Source: DASSSY01 sp035708205
GTDB taxonomy: Bacteria; Bacteroidota; Bacteroidia; Chitinophagales; Chitinophagaceae
Assembly: GCA_035708205.1 (NCBI GenBank)
Contig: DASSSY010000004.1
Coordinates: forward strand, 310,001-374,000
DNA: 64,000 nt
Direction of reading: 5' to 3'
In this document: positions 44,005-52,244 of the stretch, piece after piece
How positions within the stretch are numbered: the stretch's first letter is position 1
Layout of the letters: each line of letters opens with the position of its first letter
Program-made: the position numbers and the translations under genes
Notes under the pieces: model-generated
The model's database searches: none
What the model was told of the DNA's origin: nothing
What the model saw: the letters and a program-made list of their open reading frames with translations, nothing else

Positions 44005-44820
44005 ATGAATTCTATAGAAGTCAGGTTTAAAAATATACCGGAAGCGCAGATGCCTTTACTGGCGGGCCTTTTGTCCGCTTACGATCATAATGGTATTCTT
44101 GAAGAAGACAACTGCCTGCTCGTATATTTTAACGAAGATGAATTCCCGGAGGCGGATATTCGGGCATTGGCAGGTGATTGGGGCTTTGAACCGGTCTTTT
44201 CGGTCATTACGGAAAAAAACTGGAACCAGGAATGGGAGCAACATTTCTCTCCCGTTGTGGTCGATGATTTTTGTGCTATCCGTGCTGATTTTCACCAGCC
44301 GGTTACAGGAGTGCGGCATGAGCTGATCATTAATCCCAAGATGTCTTTCGGTACCGGCCATCATGCCACTACGTTTTTAATGATGCGGCAAATGGCCGGG
44401 CTGGATCTTGCCGGCAGGAAAGTGCTTGATTTTGGCTGCGGCACCGGGATTTTATCCGTCCTTGCCGAAAAACTGGGCGCCGCTTCCGTTACGGCCATAG
44501 ATATTGATGAATGGTCCATTCAGAACACGAGAGAGAATGCGGTTCTGAATCATTGCCATCGCATAGACGTAAAAAATGAGGTCCTGGTCTCATTCAGTTG
44601 CTGTTTTGATTGTATCTTTGCCAACATTAACCGGAATGTTTTATTAGACAGTATGCGTTCAATTGCCGGATTGTTGCTCCAGGGCGGTTTTTTGCTCCTA
44701 AGCGGCATTCTTTGGGAAAAGGATGAAACGGTCATTAAAGCTTCCGCTGCCGCCGAGGGATTGACCTTTATTGAAGGAGATCATAAGGATGCCTGGGCGG
44801 CGTTGTTGTTTCAAAAATAG
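44005..44820 (+). CDS. prmA: Ribosomal protein L11 methyltransferase
   Basis: SAM-dependent methylase of ribosomal protein L11, 271 residues. The substrate-recognition N-terminal domain (1-60) contains WNQEWEQHFSPV; the MTase domain starts with INPKMSFGTGHHATT and includes the SAM motif VLDFGCGTGILSVLAEKLGA and FANINRNVLL, the NPPY-like position. Length is somewhat shorter than the E. coli enzyme (293), as usual in Bacteroidota. It lies between the FMN reductase and mqo genes on the same strand. Confidence 0.93.
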   Translation: MNSIEVRFKNIPEAQMPLLAGLLSAYDHNGILEEDNCLLVYFNEDEFPEADIRALAGDWGFEPVFSVITEKNWNQEWEQHFSPVVVDDFCAIRADFHQPVTGVRHELIINPKMSFGTGHHATTFLMMRQMAGLDLAGRKVLDFGCGTGILSVLAEKLGAASVTAIDIDEWSIQNTRENAVLNHCHRIDVKNEVLVSFSCCFDCIFANINRNVLLDSMRSIAGLLLQGGFLLLSGILWEKDETVIKASAAAEGLTFIEGDHKDAWAALLFQK

Positions 44821-44834
44821 CATGATCCAATTCA

Positions 44835-46328
44835 ATGACTAAACATTCCCATCAGACAGATTACCTGCTCATCGGCGCGGGTGTGATGAGTGCGACCTTA
44901 GGTGTATTCCTGAAGATTTTAGATCCGAAATGTAATATTATTATCCTTGAACGCCTTCGCGGCGTCGCTTTGGAAAGCTCCGCGGCATGGAATAATGCCG
45001 GTACCGGCCATGCGGGGATGTGCGAGCTGAATTATACGCCGGAAAAGGAAGACGGGACGGTTGATTGTACCAAAGCCTTTAAGATCAATGAACAATTTGA
45101 AATCTCCAAGCAATTCTGGGCCTGGATGGTTTCCAACAATTTTATTCCGGGCGATTTCATTAAGCCCACACCACACATGAGCTTTGTACAGGGTGAAAAG
45201 GATATCGCTTTCCTGGAAGAGCGGGTTCGTCAACTGACTAAAAACCCGATGTTTGAAACGATGAAATTCTCTAAGGATCCTGGGGTCCTTAGAGAATGGA
45301 TCCCGTTGATGATGAACGGGCGCCCGGCATCCGATAAGGTAGCGGCTTCACGTATGGCGGAAGGCGCTGATGTGAATTTCGGTACACTGACCCGTTATCT
45401 GATCAAATACCTGACCAAAAAGGAAGGCGTGACCATGATGTCGGGTTGGGAAGTGAATGACGTAGATCCGCTTAAGGGGCGGGTTGGCTGGGAAATTGAA
45501 GCCAAGAACCGGAAGTCCGGTTCAAAACGTAAGCTGAATGCAAAGTTTGTATTTATTGGCGCCGGGGGTAAAGCGTTAACCCTTTTGGAAAAATCAGGCA
45601 TTCCTGAAGGGAAGGGCTATGGTGGATTCCCGGTAAGCGGTCAGTGGTTGCGCTGCAACAACCCGGAAGTGATCGCGGCGCATCATGCCAAGGTTTACGG
45701 TAAGGCGGCAGAAGGCGCGCCGCCCATGTCCGTACCCCATTTGGATACCAGAACGATCAGGGATAAACAGGAGCTATTATTTGGCCCTTTTGCCGGTTTT
45801 TCAACCAAATTTTTAAAGCATGGCTCTTACTTTGACCTGCCGGGCTCATTGCGGCTGACCAATCTTATTCCCATGATCCGCGCTGGCCTGGACAACCTTT
45901 CCCTGACCAAGTATTTGATCGAACAGGTGCGCCTGAAGCCGGAGGAAAGGTTGGATTCCCTGAAGGATTTTTATCCTGAAGCCAGGATGGAAGATTGGGA
46001 TCTTGCCATAGCCGGGCAGCGGGTGCAGATCATTAAAAAAGACGAGAAGGAAGGTGGCGTGCTGGCTTTTGGCACCGAGGTCGTTCATTCAAGGGACGGT
46101 TCTATTGCCGCTCTTTTGGGAGCTTCCCCCGGCGCTTCCACTTCTGTACATATTATTTTGAATGTCCTGGAAAAATGTTTCGGCCATTTACTGAAGGATA
46201 AGGCTGTTGTGGCGAAGATCAGGGAAATGATTCCTTCTTTCGGCCATTCCCTGGTTAAGGATGGCGAAATGCTCAAAAAGATCAGAAGGCAATCGCACGA
46301 AGTTCTTCAATTGGAGATAGGCGCATGA
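44835..46328 (+). CDS. mqo: Malate:quinone oxidoreductase
   Basis: FAD-dependent peripheral membrane enzyme that oxidises malate to oxaloacetate and reduces the quinone pool, bypassing NAD-malate dehydrogenase. The 497 residues begin with the FAD-binding motif YLLIGAGVMSATLGVFL, then NNAGTGHAGMCELNYTP, FGTLTRYL, GFPVSGQWLRCNNPEV and the late LGASPGASTSVHI. Normal length. With mqnC nearby, menaquinone is the expected acceptor. It starts 14 bases after prmA and ends before a hairpin terminator. Confidence 0.96.
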   Translation: MTKHSHQTDYLLIGAGVMSATLGVFLKILDPKCNIIILERLRGVALESSAAWNNAGTGHAGMCELNYTPEKEDGTVDCTKAFKINEQFEISKQFWAWMVSNNFIPGDFIKPTPHMSFVQGEKDIAFLEERVRQLTKNPMFETMKFSKDPGVLREWIPLMMNGRPASDKVAASRMAEGADVNFGTLTRYLIKYLTKKEGVTMMSGWEVNDVDPLKGRVGWEIEAKNRKSGSKRKLNAKFVFIGAGGKALTLLEKSGIPEGKGYGGFPVSGQWLRCNNPEVIAAHHAKVYGKAAEGAPPMSVPHLDTRTIRDKQELLFGPFAGFSTKFLKHGSYFDLPGSLRLTNLIPMIRAGLDNLSLTKYLIEQVRLKPEERLDSLKDFYPEARMEDWDLAIAGQRVQIIKKDEKEGGVLAFGTEVVHSRDGSIAALLGASPGASTSVHIILNVLEKCFGHLLKDKAVVAKIREMIPSFGHSLVKDGEMLKKIRRQSHEVLQLEIGA

Positions 46329-46349
46329 GCGGGTAAATAATCAATAGGA

Positions 46350-46382
46350 AAAGCGGAAGTTATGGTCTTTAACTTCCGCTTT
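46350..46382 (+). terminator. Hairpin terminator after mqo
   Basis: AAAGCGGAAGTTA (46350-46362) and its exact complement (46370-46382) form a 13-bp stem with a 7-base loop, 22 bases past the mqo stop; the stem itself ends in TTT. The 200 bases between it and the truB end hold nothing I recognise. Confidence 0.75.
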
Positions 46383-46590
46383 CCATTGCGAGAAAGGCGA
46401 TTAAAGCTAAGGCTTACCGGATGCCGGCACCTATGACAGACCAAGGTGGCGTAGAGAAGTGATGACAACCCGGCTCGATGATCAATTCAACAGTCAAGCG
46501 ATTGAACGGGAGCGGCTAATGACCAAGCGGATAAATAAATGGATGATAGCCAAAAGATTAAGCTAAAGGCTTGTAGATGTTTGAATGACA

Positions 46591-47277
46591 TCAGCCTTGT
46601 TGCCGAAAATATTCTATCCATTCGGCAACGGAGGGCGCGTCGTCCACATGGAAATCGCCGATCCGTGTTCTGCATAAAGAGCTTAAATAAGCGCCGCAGC
46701 CCAAGATATCGCCGAAATCCTTGGCAATGGAGCGGATATATGTACCCGTGCTGCAGGCGATCCGGAAATACACTTCAGGTAATTCTATTTTGGTAATTTC
46801 AAATTCGGTAATGATAATCTGGCGGGGCTTCATTTGGACGGCTTTTCCTTCCCGCGCCAGTTCGTAAACCCTTTTGCCGCCCATTTTTATGGCGGAGTGA
46901 ACCGGCGGAATCTGTTCAGTTGCGCCTAAAAAGGATTCAGCAGCGCTGAGAATGATTTCCGCGTTAAGGTTATCCGTGTTCTTGAAATTTTCCGGTGTGG
47001 ATTCCAAATCATAGGTAGGCGTGGAGGCGCCCAAATGGAAACTGCCGGTGTATTCTTTGGGTTGTTGCTGAAATCCGGTAATTTGTTTGGTCATCTTACC
47101 TGTACAGCAAATGAGCAACCCGGTAGCTAAAGGGTCTAAAGTGCCGCAATGCCCGATCTTGGTATGAATTTGCTTTCTGATCTTATTTAAGGCATCAAAA
47201 GAGGTCCATGTCAATGGTTTATCGACCAATATGACCGCGCCTTCTTTAATGGCTGCTAAGCTTGGAAGTTCTCTCAT
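46591..47277 (-). CDS. truB: tRNA pseudouridine(55) synthase TruB
   Basis: Makes pseudouridine 55 in the T-loop of tRNAs. The 228 residues show ILVDKPLTWTSFDALNKIR, the catalytic Asp48 in GHCGTLDPLATGLL, YTGSFHLGASTPTYD, IPPVHSAIKMGGKRVYELAR and CSTGTYIRSIAKDFG. The protein stops at the end of the catalytic domain without a PUA domain, as in many Bacteroidota. The rhodanese gene on the same strand ends 16 bases upstream. Confidence 0.95.
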   Translation of the reverse strand: MRELPSLAAIKEGAVILVDKPLTWTSFDALNKIRKQIHTKIGHCGTLDPLATGLLICCTGKMTKQITGFQQQPKEYTGSFHLGASTPTYDLESTPENFKNTDNLNAEIILSAAESFLGATEQIPPVHSAIKMGGKRVYELAREGKAVQMKPRQIIITEFEITKIELPEVYFRIACSTGTYIRSIAKDFGDILGCGAYLSSLCRTRIGDFHVDDAPSVAEWIEYFRQQG

Positions 47278-47293
47278 GAAGATTGTTGAGGAA

Positions 47294-47764
47294 TTATTTT
47301 TTCGACGGATGATTGGCCATGGGGTAATCTTTGGAAATCCAGTCCTCAGACAGGTTTTCTTCGATGTTCAGGATCCTGAAATTGGTAAAACCCTCTTTTT
47401 TCAACAGGTCGAAAGCCGGCATAATATTCGGGCAGGTTTCCATACTGCAGCAGCCGCAATAGAATACGATAGCCTGGTCCTTAGGAATATGGCGGAGATA
47501 TTTTTTGAGTTTACGGACATTTTTTTTGTATTCCACCGGGCCGATATTTACAGCGCCTTTGATGTCATCCACCGGCCCGGTATTGAGGATAAGGATGTCG
47601 CCTGCCGAATCGGCGTTGATCTCTGCGGCTAATTGCGCCGGCTGAATAACCTGATTTTTGGTCCAGGGCCGTTTGGGACCATCCTGGGCAAAACTTTTTT
47701 GAACACCGAATATAAAAAAGAAAAAAAGCAGGCTTAAAATGCCCTTTTTTACCGATGAGTTCAT
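47294..47764 (-). CDS. Secreted rhodanese-like domain protein
   Basis: Exported protein of 156 residues, signal peptide 1-27 (LLFFFFIFGVQKSFAQ). A single rhodanese-like domain (about 35-140) ends in a catalytic loop with VFYCGCCSMETCPNIMPAF, which is unusually rich in Cys for the CxxxxR loop of rhodaneses. Possible role in envelope sulfur or selenium transfer, unproven. The ATG at 47764 is preferred over 47797, because the predicted transcription start (near 47791) lies between them. It is divergent from dxs. Confidence 0.82.
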   Translation of the reverse strand: MNSSVKKGILSLLFFFFIFGVQKSFAQDGPKRPWTKNQVIQPAQLAAEINADSAGDILILNTGPVDDIKGAVNIGPVEYKKNVRKLKKYLRHIPKDQAIVFYCGCCSMETCPNIMPAFDLLKKEGFTNFRILNIEENLSEDWISKDYPMANHPSKK

Positions 47765-47794
47765 GATAATGAATTTATATGATACCTGTACGGG

Positions 47795-47802
47795 CAAAGG
47801 TA
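47795..47802 (-). promoter_or_regulatory. -7 element TACCTTTG for the rhodanese gene
   Basis: Minus-strand full TAnnTTTG match about 30 bases upstream of the ATG at 47764. It lies in the 109-base divergent gap shared with dxs. Confidence 0.5.
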
Positions 47803-47848
47803 CGCCAAAAGCTGCCGATATGAAGCCCTTTGTAACTTATTTAATCCT

Positions 47849-47856
47849 TAATTTTG
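47849..47856 (+). promoter_or_regulatory. -7 element TAATTTTG for dxs
   Basis: Full TAnnTTTG match 17 bases before the ATG at 47874; TTTG lies 16 bases upstream, closer than usual. It argues that translation does not start at the ATGs at 47739 or 47769. Confidence 0.5.
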
Positions 47857-47873
47857 CTTTAATCAAAGCAATA

Positions 47874-49667
47874 ATGCAGATGGATACAGTTGAAGCGGGG
47901 CCACTGTTAAGGGGTATCAATGTTCCGGCCGATTTGCGTCTTTTAGCGCCCGGGCAGCTGGCTCAGCTTTGCGATGAGCTCCGGCGGTTTATCATTGACA
48001 CCGTCAGCCTTTACGGTGGCCATTTTGCCGCGGGATTGGGAGTGGTCGAACTGACCGTGGCTTTGCATTATGTTTCTCAAACACCGGAAGATGTATTGAT
48101 CTGGGATGTAGGGCACCAGGCTTATGCGCATAAATTGCTGACCGGCCGCCGCCCGCTTTTTCCAACAAACAGGAAATGGAATGGCTTGAGCGGTTTTCCC
48201 AAACGTTCTGAAAGCGCGTTTGATGCCTTTGGGGTGGGGCATTCCTCAACTTCTGTTTCCGCGGCCCTCGGCATGGCTATGGCCGATAAGCTAAAGGGCA
48301 ATACAAAACGCCAGCATATAGCGGTTATCGGTGACGGCGCGCTGACCGCCGGCCTCTCTTTTGAGGCATTGAATCATGCCGGGGTCAGCGATACCAATAT
48401 TACCATTGTCGTGAATGACAATAACATGAGCATCGATCCCAATGTCGGTGGGTTGACGCGGCTGTTTACCGCTCATGGCGGAGAGGCTTCAAAGTATTTT
48501 GAAGCCTTGGGGCTTAAGTATTACGGGCCCGTGGATGGTCATGATTTGCCGGCTTTGCTCCGGGCTCTTGAGGATATGAGATCACTGAATTTTCCCAAGG
48601 TCCTTCATGTCAAAACCGTTAAAGGGAAAGGTTATTTGCCGGCGGAGCAAAATCAAACGAAATGGCATGCCACCGCGGCGTTTGATAAGCTGACCGGCCA
48701 GCTGAATCAACCGCAGGCCCCGGACGGCCATCAACCCCCGAAATACCAGGATGTTTTTGGAAAGACAATTCTGGAACTGGCTAAACGTAATCCTTTAGTC
48801 ATGGGCATTACACCGGCCATGCCTTCCGGTTGTTCCCTCAAAATAATGATTGATGAAATGCCGGACAGGGCCATTGACGTAGGCATTGCAGAGCAGCACG
48901 CGGTCGCTTTAAGCGCGGGTTTGGCCACACAGGGCATGAAAGTGTTTTGCAATATTTACAGCACGTTCATGCAAAGAGCTTATGACATGGTCATACACGA
49001 TGTGGCCATTCAGGACCTGCCTGTTATATTTTGCCTGGACAGGGCGGGTCTGGTGGGTGAAGACGGCGCTACGCACCAGGGCGCTTATGACCTGGCCTAT
49101 ATGCGCTGCATTCCCAATATGATCGTCAGTGCGCCGATGAACGAAGGGGAATTGAGAAACCTGATGTACACGGCCCAGTTGCCATCAACCCGGCATCCTT
49201 TTGTGATTCGTTATCCTCGCGGCAAGGGTGTTTTGGCCGATTGGGAACGGCCTTTTGAAGAAATGGAGATCGGCAAGGGCAGAATGATGCAAGATGGGAA
49301 AGCGGTGGCCATTTTATCGCTTGGCCATCCCGGCAATTTCGTGGTAGAAGCCTGCCGCCGGTTAGCAGGGGAACGGATCTTTCCGGCGCATGTGGACATG
49401 CGTTTTGCCAAGCCGCTGGACGAGGAATTGCTGATAATTGTAGCGCAAAGGTTTGATAAGATCATTACGGTTGAAGACGGCTGTATTCAGGGCGGGTTTG
49501 GTTCAGCCGTACTGGAATGGCTCAATGATCATGATTTTTATCCCGAGGTTGTCCGTCTGGGCATTCCCGACAGGGTTATTGAACAGGGACGGCAATCTGA
49601 ACAATGGGCGGATTGCGGATTTGATGTTGAAGGCATTATCGCCGCCGTGCAGGCAATTCTGGAATGA
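47874..49667 (+). CDS. dxs: 1-deoxy-D-xylulose-5-phosphate synthase
   Basis: TPP enzyme that joins pyruvate and glyceraldehyde 3-phosphate in the first step of the MEP isoprenoid route. About 597 residues. Motifs: WDVGHQAYAHKLLTGR, GFPKRSESAFDAFGVGHSSTS, the TPP-binding GDGALTAG...NDNN, GPVDGHD, and in the Pyr domain DVGIAEQHAVALSAGLA with the catalytic Glu, then DRAGLVGEDGATHQG and the C-terminal VEDGCIQGGFGSAV. Between MSIDPNVG and the YFEALGLKYYGP segment only about 15 residues are present, where E. coli DXS has about 50. Start 47874 or 47880. Confidence 0.93.
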   Translation: MQMDTVEAGPLLRGINVPADLRLLAPGQLAQLCDELRRFIIDTVSLYGGHFAAGLGVVELTVALHYVSQTPEDVLIWDVGHQAYAHKLLTGRRPLFPTNRKWNGLSGFPKRSESAFDAFGVGHSSTSVSAALGMAMADKLKGNTKRQHIAVIGDGALTAGLSFEALNHAGVSDTNITIVVNDNNMSIDPNVGGLTRLFTAHGGEASKYFEALGLKYYGPVDGHDLPALLRALEDMRSLNFPKVLHVKTVKGKGYLPAEQNQTKWHATAAFDKLTGQLNQPQAPDGHQPPKYQDVFGKTILELAKRNPLVMGITPAMPSGCSLKIMIDEMPDRAIDVGIAEQHAVALSAGLATQGMKVFCNIYSTFMQRAYDMVIHDVAIQDLPVIFCLDRAGLVGEDGATHQGAYDLAYMRCIPNMIVSAPMNEGELRNLMYTAQLPSTRHPFVIRYPRGKGVLADWERPFEEMEIGKGRMMQDGKAVAILSLGHPGNFVVEACRRLAGERIFPAHVDMRFAKPLDEELLIIVAQRFDKIITVEDGCIQGGFGSAVLEWLNDHDFYPEVVRLGIPDRVIEQGRQSEQWADCGFDVEGIIAAVQAILE

Positions 49668-49908
49668 TCATCCTGAAGCCCCTGAATGCCAGGGCAGGAA
49701 CAGAAAGATTATCGTTGTTCAGCAACTCAATGCCTGCCGGATAACTTTTCGGGATGACCTGTTCCTCTTAAAAGCTAAACCCTTTCATGGTAGAACAGAT
49801 CTTCTGGTATTTTTATCGCCGTATGGGAACTCATGCATACTATGGCCATTAGCATTATGGTGATTAGCTTCATTATTTCATGGTTTAATTTTCCGCCGCC
49901 GTCCGTTG

Positions 49909-50490
49909 TTATGGCCTGTCCACTATGTAATTCAGTTCTGTCACCCCGGAAGACAATTGCCGGGTAGTCAATAGGTTTAAGTCTATTTTGTCTTTCATAT
50001 TTATAAACAAAGGAATGCCTTGCCCGAGAATAATCGGATTTACAAATAGCCAGTAGCCGTCAATTAAATTCAATTGGATAAGCGCGTGTGTTGCCGTTGG
50101 GCTGCCGAAAAGCAGGATATCATTGCTTTCGTCATTGCGGGATTGCTTTATTTCATTGATGCTGCCCGGAAGATTGCCGCGGATAATTTTTGTGTTAGCC
50201 AAACCCGCGTCTTCCATGGTTCTTGACAGGACAACTTTTTGGACATGGTTATACCACTTTGAATGTTCCATGTCGTGTTTGGTCGCTGCCGGCCTGTTTC
50301 CGGCATCGGGCCAGTAACTTTCCATCATCTGATAAGTTACGCGTCCATATAACGCCATATCGCTTTTGCTTATCCGCTGACCGATATGATCAAAGATTTC
50401 CTCATCGACTTTAATCCAGTCCATTTCCCCGTTCGGCCCTGCTACAAAACCGTCAAGCGATATATGCATAAATGAAATGATTTTTCTCAT
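49909..50490 (-). CDS. Dihydrofolate reductase family protein (RibD C-terminal-like)
   Basis: A 193-residue NADPH-binding protein of the RibD C-terminal/DHFR-like family. MRKIISFMHISLDGFVAGPN at the start and ILLFGSPTATHALIQLNLID near 125 are typical, as is NPIILGQGIPLF. These stand-alone proteins (YyaP/YwjB type) have no defined substrate. Its ATG overlaps the end of the DUF1801 gene by four bases, indicating translational coupling. Confidence 0.88.
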   Translation of the reverse strand: MRKIISFMHISLDGFVAGPNGEMDWIKVDEEIFDHIGQRISKSDMALYGRVTYQMMESYWPDAGNRPAATKHDMEHSKWYNHVQKVVLSRTMEDAGLANTKIIRGNLPGSINEIKQSRNDESNDILLFGSPTATHALIQLNLIDGYWLFVNPIILGQGIPLFINMKDKIDLNLLTTRQLSSGVTELNYIVDRP

Positions 50491-50930
50491 GTAGCGCTGT
50501 TTTTATTGTTGGTCTGTTCAACACCGTCCCGTATTGCCGCTTCAAGGGTATCCATGTTGATATCTTTCAGTGTTTTGAATTTAATGCAATAGCTTGTTAT
50601 GCCGGCTTTACCTATCCTGTCCCCATACGTTTCGGCTAAATATTTCTTGTCATCAATGCCCATGATATAAACCGAAATGCCGCTTGTGTTTGCACTGATG
50701 CCAATTTGATAAAAGGCCCGGGCCTTTCCGTCAGCATATTTTATGGTTTGAAGGCCGTATCCTATATTAGGATTGGTAACGGTTTTCCCATTACTATCTT
50801 TGCCATCCAGGAACCATAATTTACATTTTGGCAACACCTTAAGTATATGCCGGTGCAGGGCTTCAAGATCGGCCCGTTTGGTTTCAGCCAGGCTGTCCAT
50901 ATATCTTTTGATTTGTCCTTCTACGTCCAT
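50487..50930 (-). CDS. DUF1801 domain-containing protein
   Basis: A 147-residue cytoplasmic protein with the YdhG-like/DUF1801 fold: VEGQIKRYMDSLAETKRADL at the start, then KLWFLDGKDSNGKTVTNPNI and a terminal region with TSYCIKFKTLKDINM. Function unknown. Upstream in-frame starts to 51032 add 34 residues with no family similarity, so the ATG at 50930 is preferred. The stop overlaps the start of the RibD-like gene. Confidence 0.82.
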   Translation of the reverse strand: MDVEGQIKRYMDSLAETKRADLEALHRHILKVLPKCKLWFLDGKDSNGKTVTNPNIGYGLQTIKYADGKARAFYQIGISANTSGISVYIMGIDDKKYLAETYGDRIGKAGITSYCIKFKTLKDINMDTLEAAIRDGVEQTNNKNSAT

Positions 50931-51104
50931 TGTCTTATACTTTGTTTGAACCGTCCCAGCTATGTTTATTGTTGCAGGTTTGTTGCCTGTTGCATACTTA
51001 CACCATGGTCGTACGGTGCCGCGATCAATCAAATATACAAAACCCGTTCCTATTCAAACACCTTAATCCAAAGCCCTTTGTCCAAAATACGTGTCGCCCG
51101 GCTT

Positions 51105-51944
51105 TTATATTGCCGCCACCAGAAGGAATTCTCCACTCGCGGGAGCAAGGTTGTCGGTTCTGTCCTTAAAGTATTTTTTGGTCATGTCCTTTGTGGAAAC
51201 GATCTGGATGTCATTCAACCCGGTTTCTTTCGCAAGCTTTACAATTTCTTCAGCTGAAAAGAAGCTGATAAAGGGCGTACCCGAAGCGGCGGCGCCTTTG
51301 ATGGCCATTTCCTGTATCGGCCGGTCTTCCTCGTCAAGTTGTTCCAACGGTAAATAAAAGGCGATTGCGAGAGCTGAGCCCGGAGCCAGCAAAGTCATTT
51401 TCGTGAGTGTTTCTATGATGGCATCTTGAGTAAGATATAGCGTAACGCCTGTACAGGAAACAAAGGTTTTTTGATGAAGGTCAAAACCTTTGTCTAATAG
51501 TTTTGTCCACCAGGATGCGGTTTCAAAATCAACGGGAACAAAATGAAGATTATCGGGAATCATGTAGCCGTTTTCAATAAGCTTTTCTTCTTTCCAGGCC
51601 AGGGTGTCCGGTTGATCAATTTCATAAATGTCAATCTGTGAGCTGATTCCCGTATTGCGTTGGGCGAAACTGTCCAGGCCGGCTCCCAGCAAAACATATT
51701 GTTTTGCGCCTTTTAAAATTTGTTCTTTGGCCATATCTTCAATAAAACGCGCGCGGGCAATGATGGATGCCCGAAGTCTTTTGGTATATTTCATATCGGG
51801 ACGTTCCTGCCAGTCTTTTTCAGGTTGGATAAGCTCATAACCGACCTTGTCCTCAATGACATAAGGCTTTGCATCTGTCAGAACATGCAATGCCCGCCAT
51901 AATGCAGTTCGCAGGGCGGTATTATCCGGTTGTTTGGTGGCCAT
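51105..51944 (-). CDS. Class I SAM-dependent methyltransferase, leucine carboxyl methyltransferase-like family
   Basis: A 279-residue methyltransferase. The SAM motif reads QYVLLGAGLDSFAQRN, followed by the acidic strand end IYEIDQPDTLAWKEEKL and SCTGVTLYLTQDAII, which together define the LCM-like family (TIGR00027 type, frequent in natural-product and unassigned loci). Substrate unknown. It lies upstream of DUF1801 and RibD-like genes on the same strand with a 174-base gap, so an operon is uncertain. Confidence 0.87.
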   Translation of the reverse strand: MATKQPDNTALRTALWRALHVLTDAKPYVIEDKVGYELIQPEKDWQERPDMKYTKRLRASIIARARFIEDMAKEQILKGAKQYVLLGAGLDSFAQRNTGISSQIDIYEIDQPDTLAWKEEKLIENGYMIPDNLHFVPVDFETASWWTKLLDKGFDLHQKTFVSCTGVTLYLTQDAIIETLTKMTLLAPGSALAIAFYLPLEQLDEEDRPIQEMAIKGAAASGTPFISFFSAEEIVKLAKETGLNDIQIVSTKDMTKKYFKDRTDNLAPASGEFLLVAAI

Positions 51945-52244
51945 ATGATCGTACGTTGAGGTTTTTGATCGTAAATTGCCGCGAACGGTCGGATGTCTGG
52001 TTCTAAAGTTACAAAAATCAGATGTAAACCGGTTTCGTTCAATCTTGAATTTATTGTTGATCCTTCAGATGCAATGAATGCTTAGGTGTCGGCCATTGTC
52101 TTTATGGTTCACGAGAACTTGTCTCTAGCGCTCGGTATTCCGCCCGTATTTACCCGCTGCTGGCAATTATTATACCCGGTACAACAATGATATTATCGAC
52201 GGCGCATCAATCCGCCGGGCGACGGGATCACCGGAGAAATACCA
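51945..52244. other. Non-coding 300-base gap between methyltransferase and mqnC genes
   Basis: No gene or strong hairpin is seen. TGATCGTA occurs twice, at 51946-51953 and 51966-51973, next to the methyltransferase start. The second copy is part of a 21-base stretch similar to one at 51006-51026. Confidence 0.35.

Noticed and set aside
46539..46796. Plus-strand open frame of 85 codons
   Set aside because: Mostly antisense to truB, with no family similarity.
47739..47873. Longer N-terminus of dxs
   Set aside because: It would overlap the divergent rhodanese gene and precede the dxs promoter; DXS similarity starts only after 47874.
50931..51032. Longer N-terminus of the DUF1801 protein
   Set aside because: The added 34 residues do not fit the family and include a possible regulatory motif.
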